Shown: piece after piece, positions 46,593 to 54,007 of the stretch
How the letters are laid out: each line of letters begins with the position of its first letter
Position numbering within the stretch: position 1 is the first letter of the stretch
Source: Chitinophagales bacterium
GTDB taxonomy: Bacteria > Bacteroidota > Bacteroidia > Chitinophagales > UBA2359
DNA: 64,000 nt
Assembly (NCBI GenBank): GCA_020628375.1
Contig: JAHDFD010000011.1
Span: forward strand, 35,195-99,194
Direction of reading: 5' to 3'
Notes under the pieces: generated by a model
What the model was told of the DNA's origin: nothing
Databases searched by the model: none
Seen by the model: only the letters and a program-made list of their open reading frames with translations
Made by a program: the position numbers and the translations under genes

Positions 46593-46661
46593 TACATTTC
46601 ATTTTTGAGAAGGCAAATATAAATTATACTGAAATATGCAGAGAGTGAAATTCATGCTATA

Positions 46662-47024
46662 CTATTTCACTAAGGCATAAATATCCGTAGGATTCTCAAC
46701 CAACATTGCTTTATCGCCTTTTATGGCTATTGGTGCTTTAATTAAATTGGGATTATTTATAATGATATTCAGCCAACTTTCCATAGTAAAATCTCTACCT
46801 CTGATATTAGACTGATAATAAGGATCAGCTTTGTTCAGTAACGATTTTGGAGGTACTTCCAATTTGTTCAATATCGATTTCATTAATGTTGGGGTAGGAG
46901 GGTTTTTATCGAAAGAAAACGACTTAACATGTCCGACCAAAGATTGAGCATGAGCAACTGTTTTCTTTGCTGAAGAAGAGTTAGGATTGTAGTAAATTAA
47001 CATTTCATTTTCTGCAGTTTTCAT
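46662..47024 (-). CDS. ArsC/Spx-fold protein lacking the catalytic cysteine
   Basis: 120 residues with the arsenate-reductase-like thioredoxin fold: a first strand LIYYNPNSSSAKKT at the position where ArsC proteins have NPxCSxSR, and a C-terminal LIKAPIAIKGDKAMLVENP matching the RPIV-type strand-loop of the family. The catalytic Cys is replaced by Ser (S16), so arsenate reduction is unlikely. It may be a regulatory or binding relative, as Spx is. An alternative start is M8. It is divergent from the DksA-type gene, with 55 bp between the starts. Confidence 0.72.
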   Translation of the reverse strand: MKTAENEMLIYYNPNSSSAKKTVAHAQSLVGHVKSFSFDKNPPTPTLMKSILNKLEVPPKSLLNKADPYYQSNIRGRDFTMESWLNIIINNPNLIKAPIAIKGDKAMLVENPTDIYALVK

Positions 47025-47079
47025 AAGCTTGTAATTTTGGTACTTTCTAAAGATAAGGCATTTTGTTTAACTTTACCAG

Positions 47080-47412
47080 ATGGATAAAATTCAAAAAGAT
47101 ACACTAAAGGAAAAAATAATAGAAGAAATACACGCTGTTAAAGAACAAATCGAGGAGCTTAAAGAGTTAACCAAACCCATAAAACCTGAGAATTCTTTAG
47201 GTAGAATTAGCAGAATGGATGCCATAAATAATAAAAGTATTAATGATCGTGGATTGCGAATGGCGAAAATGAAATTGACTAAACTGGAAATGGCATTATC
47301 AAAAGTTGATGAACCGAATTTCGGTCAGTGTTCGCGTTGTAAAAACAATATTCAGGAAATGCGTTTGATGCTTATGCCGCAGAGTACACTTTGTGTCAGA
47401 TGCGCGAGATAA
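47080..47412 (+). CDS. DksA/TraR-type zinc finger protein
   Basis: 110 residues: an N-terminal helical, Lys/Glu-rich half (about 1-75) that should form a coiled coil, then a four-Cys zinc finger C84-x2-C87 ... C105-x2-C108. This is the general layout of DksA/TraR proteins, which bind in the secondary channel of RNA polymerase and modulate transcription with ppGpp. It is shorter than E. coli DksA (151), and the coiled-coil tip acidic pair cannot be assigned with confidence, so action on RNA polymerase is inference. Confidence 0.8.
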   Translation: MDKIQKDTLKEKIIEEIHAVKEQIEELKELTKPIKPENSLGRISRMDAINNKSINDRGLRMAKMKLTKLEMALSKVDEPNFGQCSRCKNNIQEMRLMLMPQSTLCVRCAR

Positions 47413-47432
47413 TTACATTGAATGATAAATGA

Positions 47433-47460
47433 TGGTTGATGAACGATCACTCATCAACCA
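47433..47460. terminator. Hairpin between convergent genes
   Basis: TGGTTGATGA (47433-47442) pairs with TCATCAACCA (47451-47460) around an 8-nt loop; flanking AATGAT/ATCATT can extend it. It sits between the stops of the zinc finger gene and the pirin gene, with no strong T-run, and may terminate both weakly. It is built from degenerate ATCACTC-like heptamers. Confidence 0.5.
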
Positions 47461-47471
47461 CCAATCATTAC

Positions 47472-48347
47472 TCATGATAATTGCATTGGAACTTCCATTA
47501 ACAAAATTCTAGCTTCAGAATTAGAATTGATATTAATAGCATCAGTATCCCAAATACCAAATCCATCTCGTTTGCTTAAATTCTGATTCTCTATAGTAAC
47601 CTCTCCATCAAGAATAAAAGCATAAATCCCATTACGCTTATCTTTCAGTTCATATTTTGAAGAACAGCCAGCTTCAAAGTTACCTAAATGGAACCAGGCA
47701 TTTTGATGAACCCAGACACCATCATCATCTTGATTTGGTGAAAGAATCTGAAAAAAGTTATTTTTCAAATCGAAATTTTTCAAACTGATCTGATCGTAGC
47801 GAGGTTTCACATCTCTTTGATTGGGAAACATCCAAATTTGTAAAAATTTTACTTCTTTATTGGTATTCTTATTTTTCTCACTGTGGTAAATTCCAGTTCC
47901 GGCACTCATCACCTGTACATCACCCTCTTTAATGATCGCAACATTTCCCATGCTGTCTTTGTGTTCCAGGTCGCCTTCTAACGGAATCGAAATGATTTCC
48001 ATATTGTCATGTGGATGTGTGTTGAAACCCATTCCACCAGCTACTACATCATCATTCAAAACACGCAGAACACCAAAATTCATTCTTTCTGGATTTCTGT
48101 AATTCGCAAAACTGAAAGTGTGGTGTGAATCCAACCACCCATGATTAGCATGCCCCCTTGTACTTGCTTTGTGTAATACCGTTTTCATAGTCTTTTCTTC
48201 AATATTTGGTAAATGATTAAATCCCACTTGCTCGATCATTTCGTCGTAAGTGCTTTTTTCTTCTTGCTTGGCATTAACGATTTTATTACCCGCAATAACG
48301 CCCAATGAGCCAAGAACCGATTTTTTCAAAAATTTCTTTCTGTTCAT
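47472..48347 (-). CDS. Pirin family protein with N-terminal export-like leader
   Basis: 291 residues. After residue ~54 the sequence is a classic pirin bicupin: TRGHANHGWLDSHHTFSF, GGMGFNTHPHDNMEI with metal ligands H111 and H113, and MSAGTGIYHSE with H155 and E157. Pirins bind Fe(II); some have quercetin 2,3-dioxygenase activity. The unusual part is the N-terminus: NRKKFLKKSVLGSLGVIAGN resembles a twin-arginine-type leader (RK instead of RR) with a hydrophobic core, whereas pirins are normally cytoplasmic. A shorter start at M54 (MKTVLHKASTRGHANHG) would give a standard cytoplasmic pirin. Which start is used cannot be settled from sequence alone. Confidence 0.88.
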   Translation of the reverse strand: MNRKKFLKKSVLGSLGVIAGNKIVNAKQEEKSTYDEMIEQVGFNHLPNIEEKTMKTVLHKASTRGHANHGWLDSHHTFSFANYRNPERMNFGVLRVLNDDVVAGGMGFNTHPHDNMEIISIPLEGDLEHKDSMGNVAIIKEGDVQVMSAGTGIYHSEKNKNTNKEVKFLQIWMFPNQRDVKPRYDQISLKNFDLKNNFFQILSPNQDDDGVWVHQNAWFHLGNFEAGCSSKYELKDKRNGIYAFILDGEVTIENQNLSKRDGFGIWDTDAININSNSEARILLMEVPMQLS

Positions 48348-48505
48348 TTTAACAATATTTGTTGTAACAAATATAGGCTAATGAATATTAGTTTTCAAGT
48401 TTTTTTAATATTATATGCTTTATCAGGAAAGTAGAGGTAATGAATCCAAAGGCTTCCCTGTGTTTTGAATGCTAGTATTTATATATGAGTTTTAATTATA
48501 TTTTT

Positions 48506-49282
48506 TCATATCATCCAATTTTCCTCTCCGTATGGAATGGATTGTTCTTTTATAGTATTTCCTTTACCGCCGTTAAGTTTATCATCTTCCCATTTCTGAG
48601 GGTTGTTGATGATATATTGTGTAATTCTCCTGAAGGCGTTTTCGTTGCGGATGATGTGTTCCCAATAATTTCGTTGCCAAATAGATTTAGATAAATCTAT
48701 CGTTGGGGCGAATAGCGATTCGTCTGTTTGAGGTGATTTGGTTGGGGCGAATAGCAATTCGCCCGTACGGGGAGGAAATTTTTCCGATTCGCCCTTATTT
48801 GGGGATTCGGTTGGGGCTAATTTGGTTGTTGGGGCGAATAGCGATTTGCCCGTACGAGGAGGAATTTTTTCCAATTCGCCCGTAAGGGAATTGCGAATTA
48901 TTTCCTTTATTTTTTTTGTGGTTGCGCCTTTAAAGCCTCTTATGATTGCGCCGATGGTATGAGATGGAGATCGAAATTTTCCTTGTTGTTTTTCTTTGGT
49001 TTTTATAGGATAATCAATTTGAATAATGCAATGAAAATGATTCGGCATAATGATGTATTCACCTAGTGTAATGTTTTTTCTTATCTCAGGTGTTTTTTCC
49101 CATTCTTCCTTGATTATAGCCCCAAAATGATTGAGCTGCATTTGTCCACTTTCTATGTTTCCGAATAAGCAAGTTCTATTTTGTACACAAAGGGTAATAA
49201 AATATCGTCCGGCCTGCGAATAATCGTAGTCTTTCAAGCGTATAGAACGTCGTTTGTGATATTTAGGATTGTAGTTACTCAT
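48506..49282 (-). CDS. REP-associated tyrosine transposase (RAYT, Y1/HUH type) with in-frame repeat insertion
   Basis: 258 residues. The N-terminal half is the Y1 transposase fold: RRSIRLKDYDYSQAGRYFIT, LCVQNR, then the HUH motif MPNHFH (H82, H84). The C-terminal half carries WQRNYWEHIIRNE with the catalytic Tyr at Y206 and YIINNPQKW. RAYTs are single-copy, IS200/IS605-like nucleases that process REP palindromes. Between the HUH motif and the Tyr helix lies an extra ~65-residue, Pro/Thr-rich segment (about 132-196) made of near-identical 29-residue repeats (PPRTGKSLFAPT, PPRTGELLFAPT). Its DNA is a cluster of REP-like palindromes. The catalytic residues remain intact and the frame is open, so it may still be functional. 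Confidence 0.88.
   Translation of the reverse strand: MSNYNPKYHKRRSIRLKDYDYSQAGRYFITLCVQNRTCLFGNIESGQMQLNHFGAIIKEEWEKTPEIRKNITLGEYIIMPNHFHCIIQIDYPIKTKEKQQGKFRSPSHTIGAIIRGFKGATTKKIKEIIRNSLTGELEKIPPRTGKSLFAPTTKLAPTESPNKGESEKFPPRTGELLFAPTKSPQTDESLFAPTIDLSKSIWQRNYWEHIIRNENAFRRITQYIINNPQKWEDDKLNGGKGNTIKEQSIPYGEENWMI
48706..48885. repeat. REP-like palindromes inside the RAYT coding sequence
   Basis: GGGGCGAATAGC begins at 48705, 48744 and 48831. The middle copy is a perfect palindrome, with GGGCGAAT (48745-48752) pairing with ATTCGCCC (48757-48764); the 48832 copy has one wobble pair and the first is decayed. GTACG(G/A)GGAGGAA follows two of them, then another ATTCGCCC. Spacings of 39 and 87 bp are multiples of three, keeping the gene in frame. 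Confidence 0.85.
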
Positions 49283-49419
49283 AGATAGTTTTTTATTTTA
49301 CCTGTTTCTAATTTTTTGAACAACAATAACTTTTACTATTCTTTAAAAAGTCAGTTTTAAAATTATTAATCATTAGACTTTAAAACGATTTTTTTTCATA
49401 CAATTATTTTACAGTGTAC

Positions 49420-49460
49420 AGACGTAGCATTGCTACGTCTCTATCAAAAATCGTTTTAAA
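49420..49460. repeat. REP-like palindrome upstream of the RAYT gene
   Basis: AGACGTAGCA (49420-49429) and TGCTACGTCT (49431-49440) form a perfect 10-bp inverted repeat around one base. CTATCAAAAATCGTTTTAAA follows and is partly shared with the degenerate copy at 45484-45519. It lies about 140 bp upstream of the RAYT start, the position expected for a cognate REP element. Its core differs from the palindromes inside the gene. Confidence 0.7.
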
Positions 49461-49493
49461 TTTTATTTATCACCAATCACTTATAATTTCTTT

Positions 49494-50486
49494 CTACATT
49501 ACTTTACTAAAAAACTGCAACAGTATTCCTTGCTTAAAACCAAGCTTCAAATTAAGTTTTTGCATAGGACTATTTTCTATATTTCTTGTTAAGATTTTAT
49601 TTATACCGTAAGATTTTGCAAAAGCTATTGTTCTGACTTTAAGTGCAGTTGCAATTCCTTTCCTTTTGTAAGATGGTAAAACACTGGTTGTTCCAACCCA
49701 AAGCAAGTCATCAAAGAAGGTGTCTTTCCACAGCGAACTTATTCCCACATAAACACCTTCATCAAGAGCTATAAATTGAGCTTCAGGCAAAAAGTTTGGA
49801 TTTTCAAACATTTCAGCATACTCGGCTATACTTAAAGGCTCAGAATCTGTTTCATCTGAAAGATCTTTCTGTATGGATGTTTCTAGTTTATAGAGTTTTT
49901 TCATCCAATTAATATCATTCTTTTGCAATTCTTTCAAGGTGGAGATCTTAATACCAGATTCTGTAACTTTTTGCGTGTAATTTTTAAATAGTTCTAATTT
50001 GAAATTTGTCACATTCAGCTCTGAATAGCGTTTAGGGTTTGCATGTTGTTTAAAGCCTTTCTTTAATAAAAAATTAAGCTTATAGGCATGCTCTCCAAAG
50101 ATTTCTGTCTTAAGTTCAATAAGATGATCTTCCCCTAAGTTTGAAAGTAAATGATTATACATCAGTTCGTCTAAGCCTTTGTTTATAAAGGCATGATCAA
50201 TGCAGTAAGTAATGAAGTATTTTCCGGGTTCATCAAACAACCCTTTCTTACTTATAATGCCTGTTGCAATAATTTTTTTTCCTTTGTTTGTTTTTATTTC
50301 TCCAATGTATCGACGATAAAATTCTTTAGAGTTGCGATTATCATCATTGGTTTTCCATATTGTAATTGTAGAGGGTAATCCTGATCTGTCTTGGTTGAAT
50401 AGTTTAACAATAGCTGAATAGTCAGTGTCTGTTGGCTCAAAAGGTCTAATAGAAAAATTGTCGGGGTTCATCTCAATTTTATTCAT
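49494..50486 (-). CDS. Tandem GNAT-type N-acetyltransferase
   Basis: 330 residues. The C-terminal half (about 170-330) is a clear GNAT domain: VGTTSVLPSYKRKGIATALK is motif A with the acetyl-CoA pyrophosphate loop, and TRNIENSPMQKLNLKLGF is motif B. The N-terminal half (FSIRPFEPTDTDYSAIVKLFN onward) looks like a second, degenerate GNAT fold, a layout seen in two-domain acetyltransferases. The substrate is unknown. The start is 3 bp downstream of the stop of the T9SS cargo gene, which strongly suggests cotranslation with it and with the ATP-grasp gene further upstream. Confidence 0.85.
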   Translation of the reverse strand: MNKIEMNPDNFSIRPFEPTDTDYSAIVKLFNQDRSGLPSTITIWKTNDDNRNSKEFYRRYIGEIKTNKGKKIIATGIISKKGLFDEPGKYFITYCIDHAFINKGLDELMYNHLLSNLGEDHLIELKTEIFGEHAYKLNFLLKKGFKQHANPKRYSELNVTNFKLELFKNYTQKVTESGIKISTLKELQKNDINWMKKLYKLETSIQKDLSDETDSEPLSIAEYAEMFENPNFLPEAQFIALDEGVYVGISSLWKDTFFDDLLWVGTTSVLPSYKRKGIATALKVRTIAFAKSYGINKILTRNIENSPMQKLNLKLGFKQGILLQFFSKVM

Positions 50487-50489
50487 GTT

Positions 50490-51749
50490 TTATTTCAAAA
50501 CAACCAGCTTCTTCTTAATTATCCTATCTTTTATTTGAACTTTCAGAAAATATATTCCTGAATGTAGAACACTTACATCAAATGTGTTTTTACTATTTTG
50601 TTCTACCTGAAACCTGTTTCCGGCTGTATCAAACAATCCTATAAGATTAAATTCTTTTTCACAATCAATAGAAAAATAATTTCGGGCTGGATTAGGGTAA
50701 ATATTAATATCTTCTTTGTCAATGTTTGAGTTAAGATTTGTCATAGTCCAGCCACAATCATCTGCAAGGTAAAAATCTCCATTTGAAAATGAATGTTTAA
50801 ATTCATTATAAGGAATACTTTCAAGTTCAGAATTAATAATACCTTTCACTAACCCATCTTCAAAAATCAAAGAGACTATTCCACAATCCAAAAGCTCTAA
50901 ATCACCTTCTTTTTGTTCTGAAGATGTTCTTTCATAAGATTCTAAAATTGATAAGTTAAGTATGTATTGATTTCCAACATTGAATGTTTCTAATGATTTT
51001 CTACAATCGCTATTATTTTGATTGCCCCAAATTGTAATAGGTTCATTAGTGTTTTCCCATCCACAAATACTTGTATTTCCAAACACACAATCTATAGGTT
51101 GAGCTACTAAAAAATGTTCGCTTTTATCTAATATTTCATATAAACCGATACGGGAATTTCCTGAACGCTTTAAAGAAGAACAAAATGTTGAGTAATCATA
51201 GTAAGGATTGATTGAAGCTCCACAACTATAACAAGAACATTCTACGCAATTATAATCATTCACATAGTTTCCTTTAAGATATTCTTTAAATGTAGAATAT
51301 TCTATATCAGTGTATGAATATCCATTTACACTTCCATTTACCATGTTGTTTTTTACATGAAAAGATGCATTAGTACAATAAGGTAAGAAGAAATGATTGT
51401 CTTCTTCATATTTTTTAACTAAGTTCAATATTAAGGTATCGTTTAACTCAACATTTGTATCTACATTGATCCAATCTTCACAAGAAACACCGTCAGGCGT
51501 ATAAGTAAGCCATAAGGAATCTTTAGTTTCTTGTTCACTACCAAATTGTTCAATAAATTCAAGTTGCCAAGAGAAATAATAACCATTAATTATCGAATCT
51601 GTTTTGATAATTCTTGCTTCCATAAAATTGATCGGATCTTCATGAAGAAACCGACAAAGGTTGGTAACATAGCTCTCGCATTGACATGAACACGAATAAG
51701 CTAAATTACTAGAGCAAAAAAAGATGAATAAATAAAATAGTTTATGCAT
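50490..51749 (-). CDS. Secreted Cys-rich protein with T9SS type A sorting domain
   Basis: 419 residues. Signal peptide about 1-19 (LFYLFIFFCSSNLAYS), directly followed by Cys clusters (CSCQCES ... C, and later a CVECSCYSCG group near residue 175). The body (about 20-345) matches no family I recognise; it contains two segments that read alike (ARIIKTDSI... and CVFGNTSICGWENTNEP...), suggesting a duplicated domain that handles disulfides or metals. The last ~75 residues (INIYPNPARNYFSID ... GIYFLKVQIKDRIIKKKLVVLK) are a T9SS type A C-terminal domain. The cargo is therefore exported to the surface. Its gene is flanked at 3 and 20 bp by GNAT and ATP-grasp genes. Confidence 0.85.
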   Translation of the reverse strand: MHKLFYLFIFFCSSNLAYSCSCQCESYVTNLCRFLHEDPINFMEARIIKTDSIINGYYFSWQLEFIEQFGSEQETKDSLWLTYTPDGVSCEDWINVDTNVELNDTLILNLVKKYEEDNHFFLPYCTNASFHVKNNMVNGSVNGYSYTDIEYSTFKEYLKGNYVNDYNCVECSCYSCGASINPYYDYSTFCSSLKRSGNSRIGLYEILDKSEHFLVAQPIDCVFGNTSICGWENTNEPITIWGNQNNSDCRKSLETFNVGNQYILNLSILESYERTSSEQKEGDLELLDCGIVSLIFEDGLVKGIINSELESIPYNEFKHSFSNGDFYLADDCGWTMTNLNSNIDKEDINIYPNPARNYFSIDCEKEFNLIGLFDTAGNRFQVEQNSKNTFDVSVLHSGIYFLKVQIKDRIIKKKLVVLK

Positions 51750-51769
51750 TTTTTAAGTTTAAGATTTTT

Positions 51770-52660
51770 TCAAATCAACGATTCTTTAAGATCATAGTAA
51801 AATAAATCAACATCAGCATTATTGGGTAAACCTGCCACCTGACCATCTCCAAGTTCCATTATTATCCAGTTGCCATCTTGTTTTTTTGCAATATCTATTG
51901 TAAAAAAATTACTTTCTATAGTATCAGCAATTTCTTTGAACTTTTCAAGATCGGGTTTCGTTGCTCCATAATTTCCCTCATCCCAATAATTTAAAATTGA
52001 AACGAGCTTTTTATTAGCAAAGAATAATCTGAATTCCTTAGTTAATGGCATTTTACTCTTAGAATGATCTGTAAGGAATTCAAGTTCTTCAAATTTCCTG
52101 AATACCAAACCTTCGTTTAAAGATGCACCTCTCAATTCAATGAATTTATTGGTTACACTTGTTAACTTTTCAATGTCAGAGGCATTTGGAATATAACAAG
52201 CTCTTTCCCAATTGTGCTTTTCAGATTTTACATAATCTTTTACTATGATCGGACAGTGTTTAAAAACACTTACAGCTTCCAAGATAGCATTTGTTGTTAA
52301 ATTGTTTGTCCATGTTGTCAGAGGTGTAAAGTCTTTGATTTTATGATATGAATAAGGTAGGTAATGGCAATGCTGGTATTCTTCTGGATTATTAATTAAG
52401 CGAATATTTTTGGCTAATAAACCTTGATAAAGTGCATCGTATTGATTTGGTGTAAGCATCCAACCTCTGTAAATTCCAATTTCATTTTCTTCCGTATTAT
52501 TTACGTACTTCAATGCCTTTGAAACATTACCAGATATTAATTCCTCAAAACTGATTAAAAAACATTGAAACCCAGCTTTTTTTGCTGCCTTCATTTCTTC
52601 TTCATAATCAGGTTCGACTTTCTTTTGATCGAAAACACTATCGCAAAAAATGATGCTCAT
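51770..52660 (-). CDS. ATP-grasp ligase, R2K clade (DUF4343-like)
   Basis: 296 residues. The N-terminal ~90 residues form a pre-ATP-grasp region (GIYRGWMLTPNQYDALY, a motif typical of the R2K group). The ATP-grasp core follows, with VKDYVKSEKHNWERACYIP (nucleotide-binding Lys), LVFRKFEELEF, KEFRLFF and, at the C-terminus, the metal-binding acidic motif IMELGDGQVAGLP. R2K ATP-grasp proteins are predicted carboxylate-amine or peptide ligases; no substrate is established. The gene is upstream of, and 20 bp from, the T9SS cargo and GNAT genes. Confidence 0.82.
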   Translation of the reverse strand: MSIIFCDSVFDQKKVEPDYEEEMKAAKKAGFQCFLISFEELISGNVSKALKYVNNTEENEIGIYRGWMLTPNQYDALYQGLLAKNIRLINNPEEYQHCHYLPYSYHKIKDFTPLTTWTNNLTTNAILEAVSVFKHCPIIVKDYVKSEKHNWERACYIPNASDIEKLTSVTNKFIELRGASLNEGLVFRKFEELEFLTDHSKSKMPLTKEFRLFFANKKLVSILNYWDEGNYGATKPDLEKFKEIADTIESNFFTIDIAKKQDGNWIIMELGDGQVAGLPNNADVDLFYYDLKESLI

Positions 52661-52736
52661 TGATTCTTATTATTTCTTGCATAAAAGAAATAACAAAACT
52701 AAATACTGAAATCTTAAAAGTGATGGTGTTCTTTAA

Positions 52737-53837
52737 TCAATTCATATCATTCCCAAGATCAGGAGAACCTACTTTACTTCTGTTTAATTCCCAGATATTG
52801 AAATCCAGATTATTGACGATACCGTTTCCATCACCATCAACAACAATATACTGGTTTACACTCGCACCATCTTGCGACCACAAGTTAAAATCTACATTAT
52901 TGATGATGCCATTATTATCGTAATCGCCACCGAACATAACCCACTGACCATTTATATTTTTCATAGGCTCAATTCCGGCAGCCTGACCAATATCACTTGT
53001 AAAATCATAAAAAGCATCTTTACTAACTTTTTCAGCAGAAATAAGACTAATATGTCCTCGGTGGTGAATAGAAACATAATAATCGAAAAATGCACCTACC
53101 TGATCGAAAGCAATACATTCTTCACCATTTGTATTTACAATGGTTCCATCTGCTAAAAGTAAAGCAGCCTGACAAGAAACAGCATCTTCAGGCGTGTTTC
53201 TTAAACAAACGCCAATCCAATCAACTACAGGGAGATCAGTGTTTTTTATTTCAGAACCAGAATAATTAAAAGGGGCAGTGTTATAACTTTGTGTATTTGG
53301 AAGTATGCCATTATCATCTAGATTAGTTGCCATTTCTGAACCGTCAAAGGCACCTTCTAATAATACTTTTAACTTAAGGGAGAAAATCCCCTGATTACTA
53401 CAAACGCTGGTTGTAGGAAGAACGGTTAAGTCTTCAAAAGGTGTAGGAACGGTTGTCGTTGGACAATTATCTGCATTCCATGCATTCATTCCTCCGAGCA
53501 TATCATACACAGTGTTGAAGCCTAATTCCTGCAACATTTCATAAGATAAACCACTTCTGAAGCCGGCTTGACAATAAACTAAGTAAACTCTGTCTTTATG
53601 TAAACTATCGAGTTGTTCTTCAAAATCAAGATCGTAAAAATCTCTTAGGTGTGCTCCTTCAATGTGTCCTGATTCGTATTCAGCAGGCGTTCTAACGTCT
53701 AAGATCGTGAAGATGGGATTATTTTCATTTTCTGCAATTAACACTTTTGCTTCTGCAACTGTAATCTGCTGAAAATTTTGAGCATTTACTTCGTAAGTAA
53801 AACAAATAAATAAAACAAGTAGAATTAAAGATCTCAT
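52737..53837 (-). CDS. Secreted rhodanese fused to dockerin-like calcium-binding repeats
   Basis: 366 residues. Signal peptide 1-20 (ending VNAQ), then a rhodanese domain (about 22-125) with LDVRTPAEYESGHIEGA and the active-site loop YCQAGFRS (C89). A middle region (about 135-300) is a beta-rich domain like those preceding dockerin-type repeats in other Bacteroidota secreted proteins. The C-terminus has two calcium-loop repeats, GDYDNNGIINNVDFNLW (304 onward) and VDGDGNGIVNNLDFNIW (333 onward), followed by SKVGSPDLGNDMN. Rhodaneses transfer sulfur; in the periplasm or outside the cell, thiol or polysulfide handling would be the likely role. No T9SS domain is visible. Confidence 0.82.
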   Translation of the reverse strand: MRSLILLVLFICFTYEVNAQNFQQITVAEAKVLIAENENNPIFTILDVRTPAEYESGHIEGAHLRDFYDLDFEEQLDSLHKDRVYLVYCQAGFRSGLSYEMLQELGFNTVYDMLGGMNAWNADNCPTTTVPTPFEDLTVLPTTSVCSNQGIFSLKLKVLLEGAFDGSEMATNLDDNGILPNTQSYNTAPFNYSGSEIKNTDLPVVDWIGVCLRNTPEDAVSCQAALLLADGTIVNTNGEECIAFDQVGAFFDYYVSIHHRGHISLISAEKVSKDAFYDFTSDIGQAAGIEPMKNINGQWVMFGGDYDNNGIINNVDFNLWSQDGASVNQYIVVDGDGNGIVNNLDFNIWELNRSKVGSPDLGNDMN

Positions 53838-53972
53838 TATTTAGGAATTTACTTTAAAGTTATAAGCAAAAATCATACTAAAAACTTAAAAGAGGCTAAT
53901 TGTATTTGCAAACACATCTAACAGGAAATTGGCCTTGTGTAAAAAAATAAACTTTAGTTAATTGTTAATATT

Positions 53973-54007
53973 ATCACCCATCACCAATCACCCATCACCC
54001 ATCACCC
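53973..54007. repeat. Heptamer microsatellite ATCACCC x5
   Basis: Five consecutive ATCACCC units (the second is ATCACCA) end inside the stop codon region of the minus-strand hydrolase (stop at 54002-54004). Similar but decayed heptamers occur at 47446-47475. Such repeats can slip, changing the last codons of the gene. Confidence 0.75.

Noticed and set aside
48485-48962. Plus-strand frames near the RAYT gene
   Set aside because: They arise from the GC-containing palindromes and are antisense to the RAYT, which has intact HUH and Tyr motifs.
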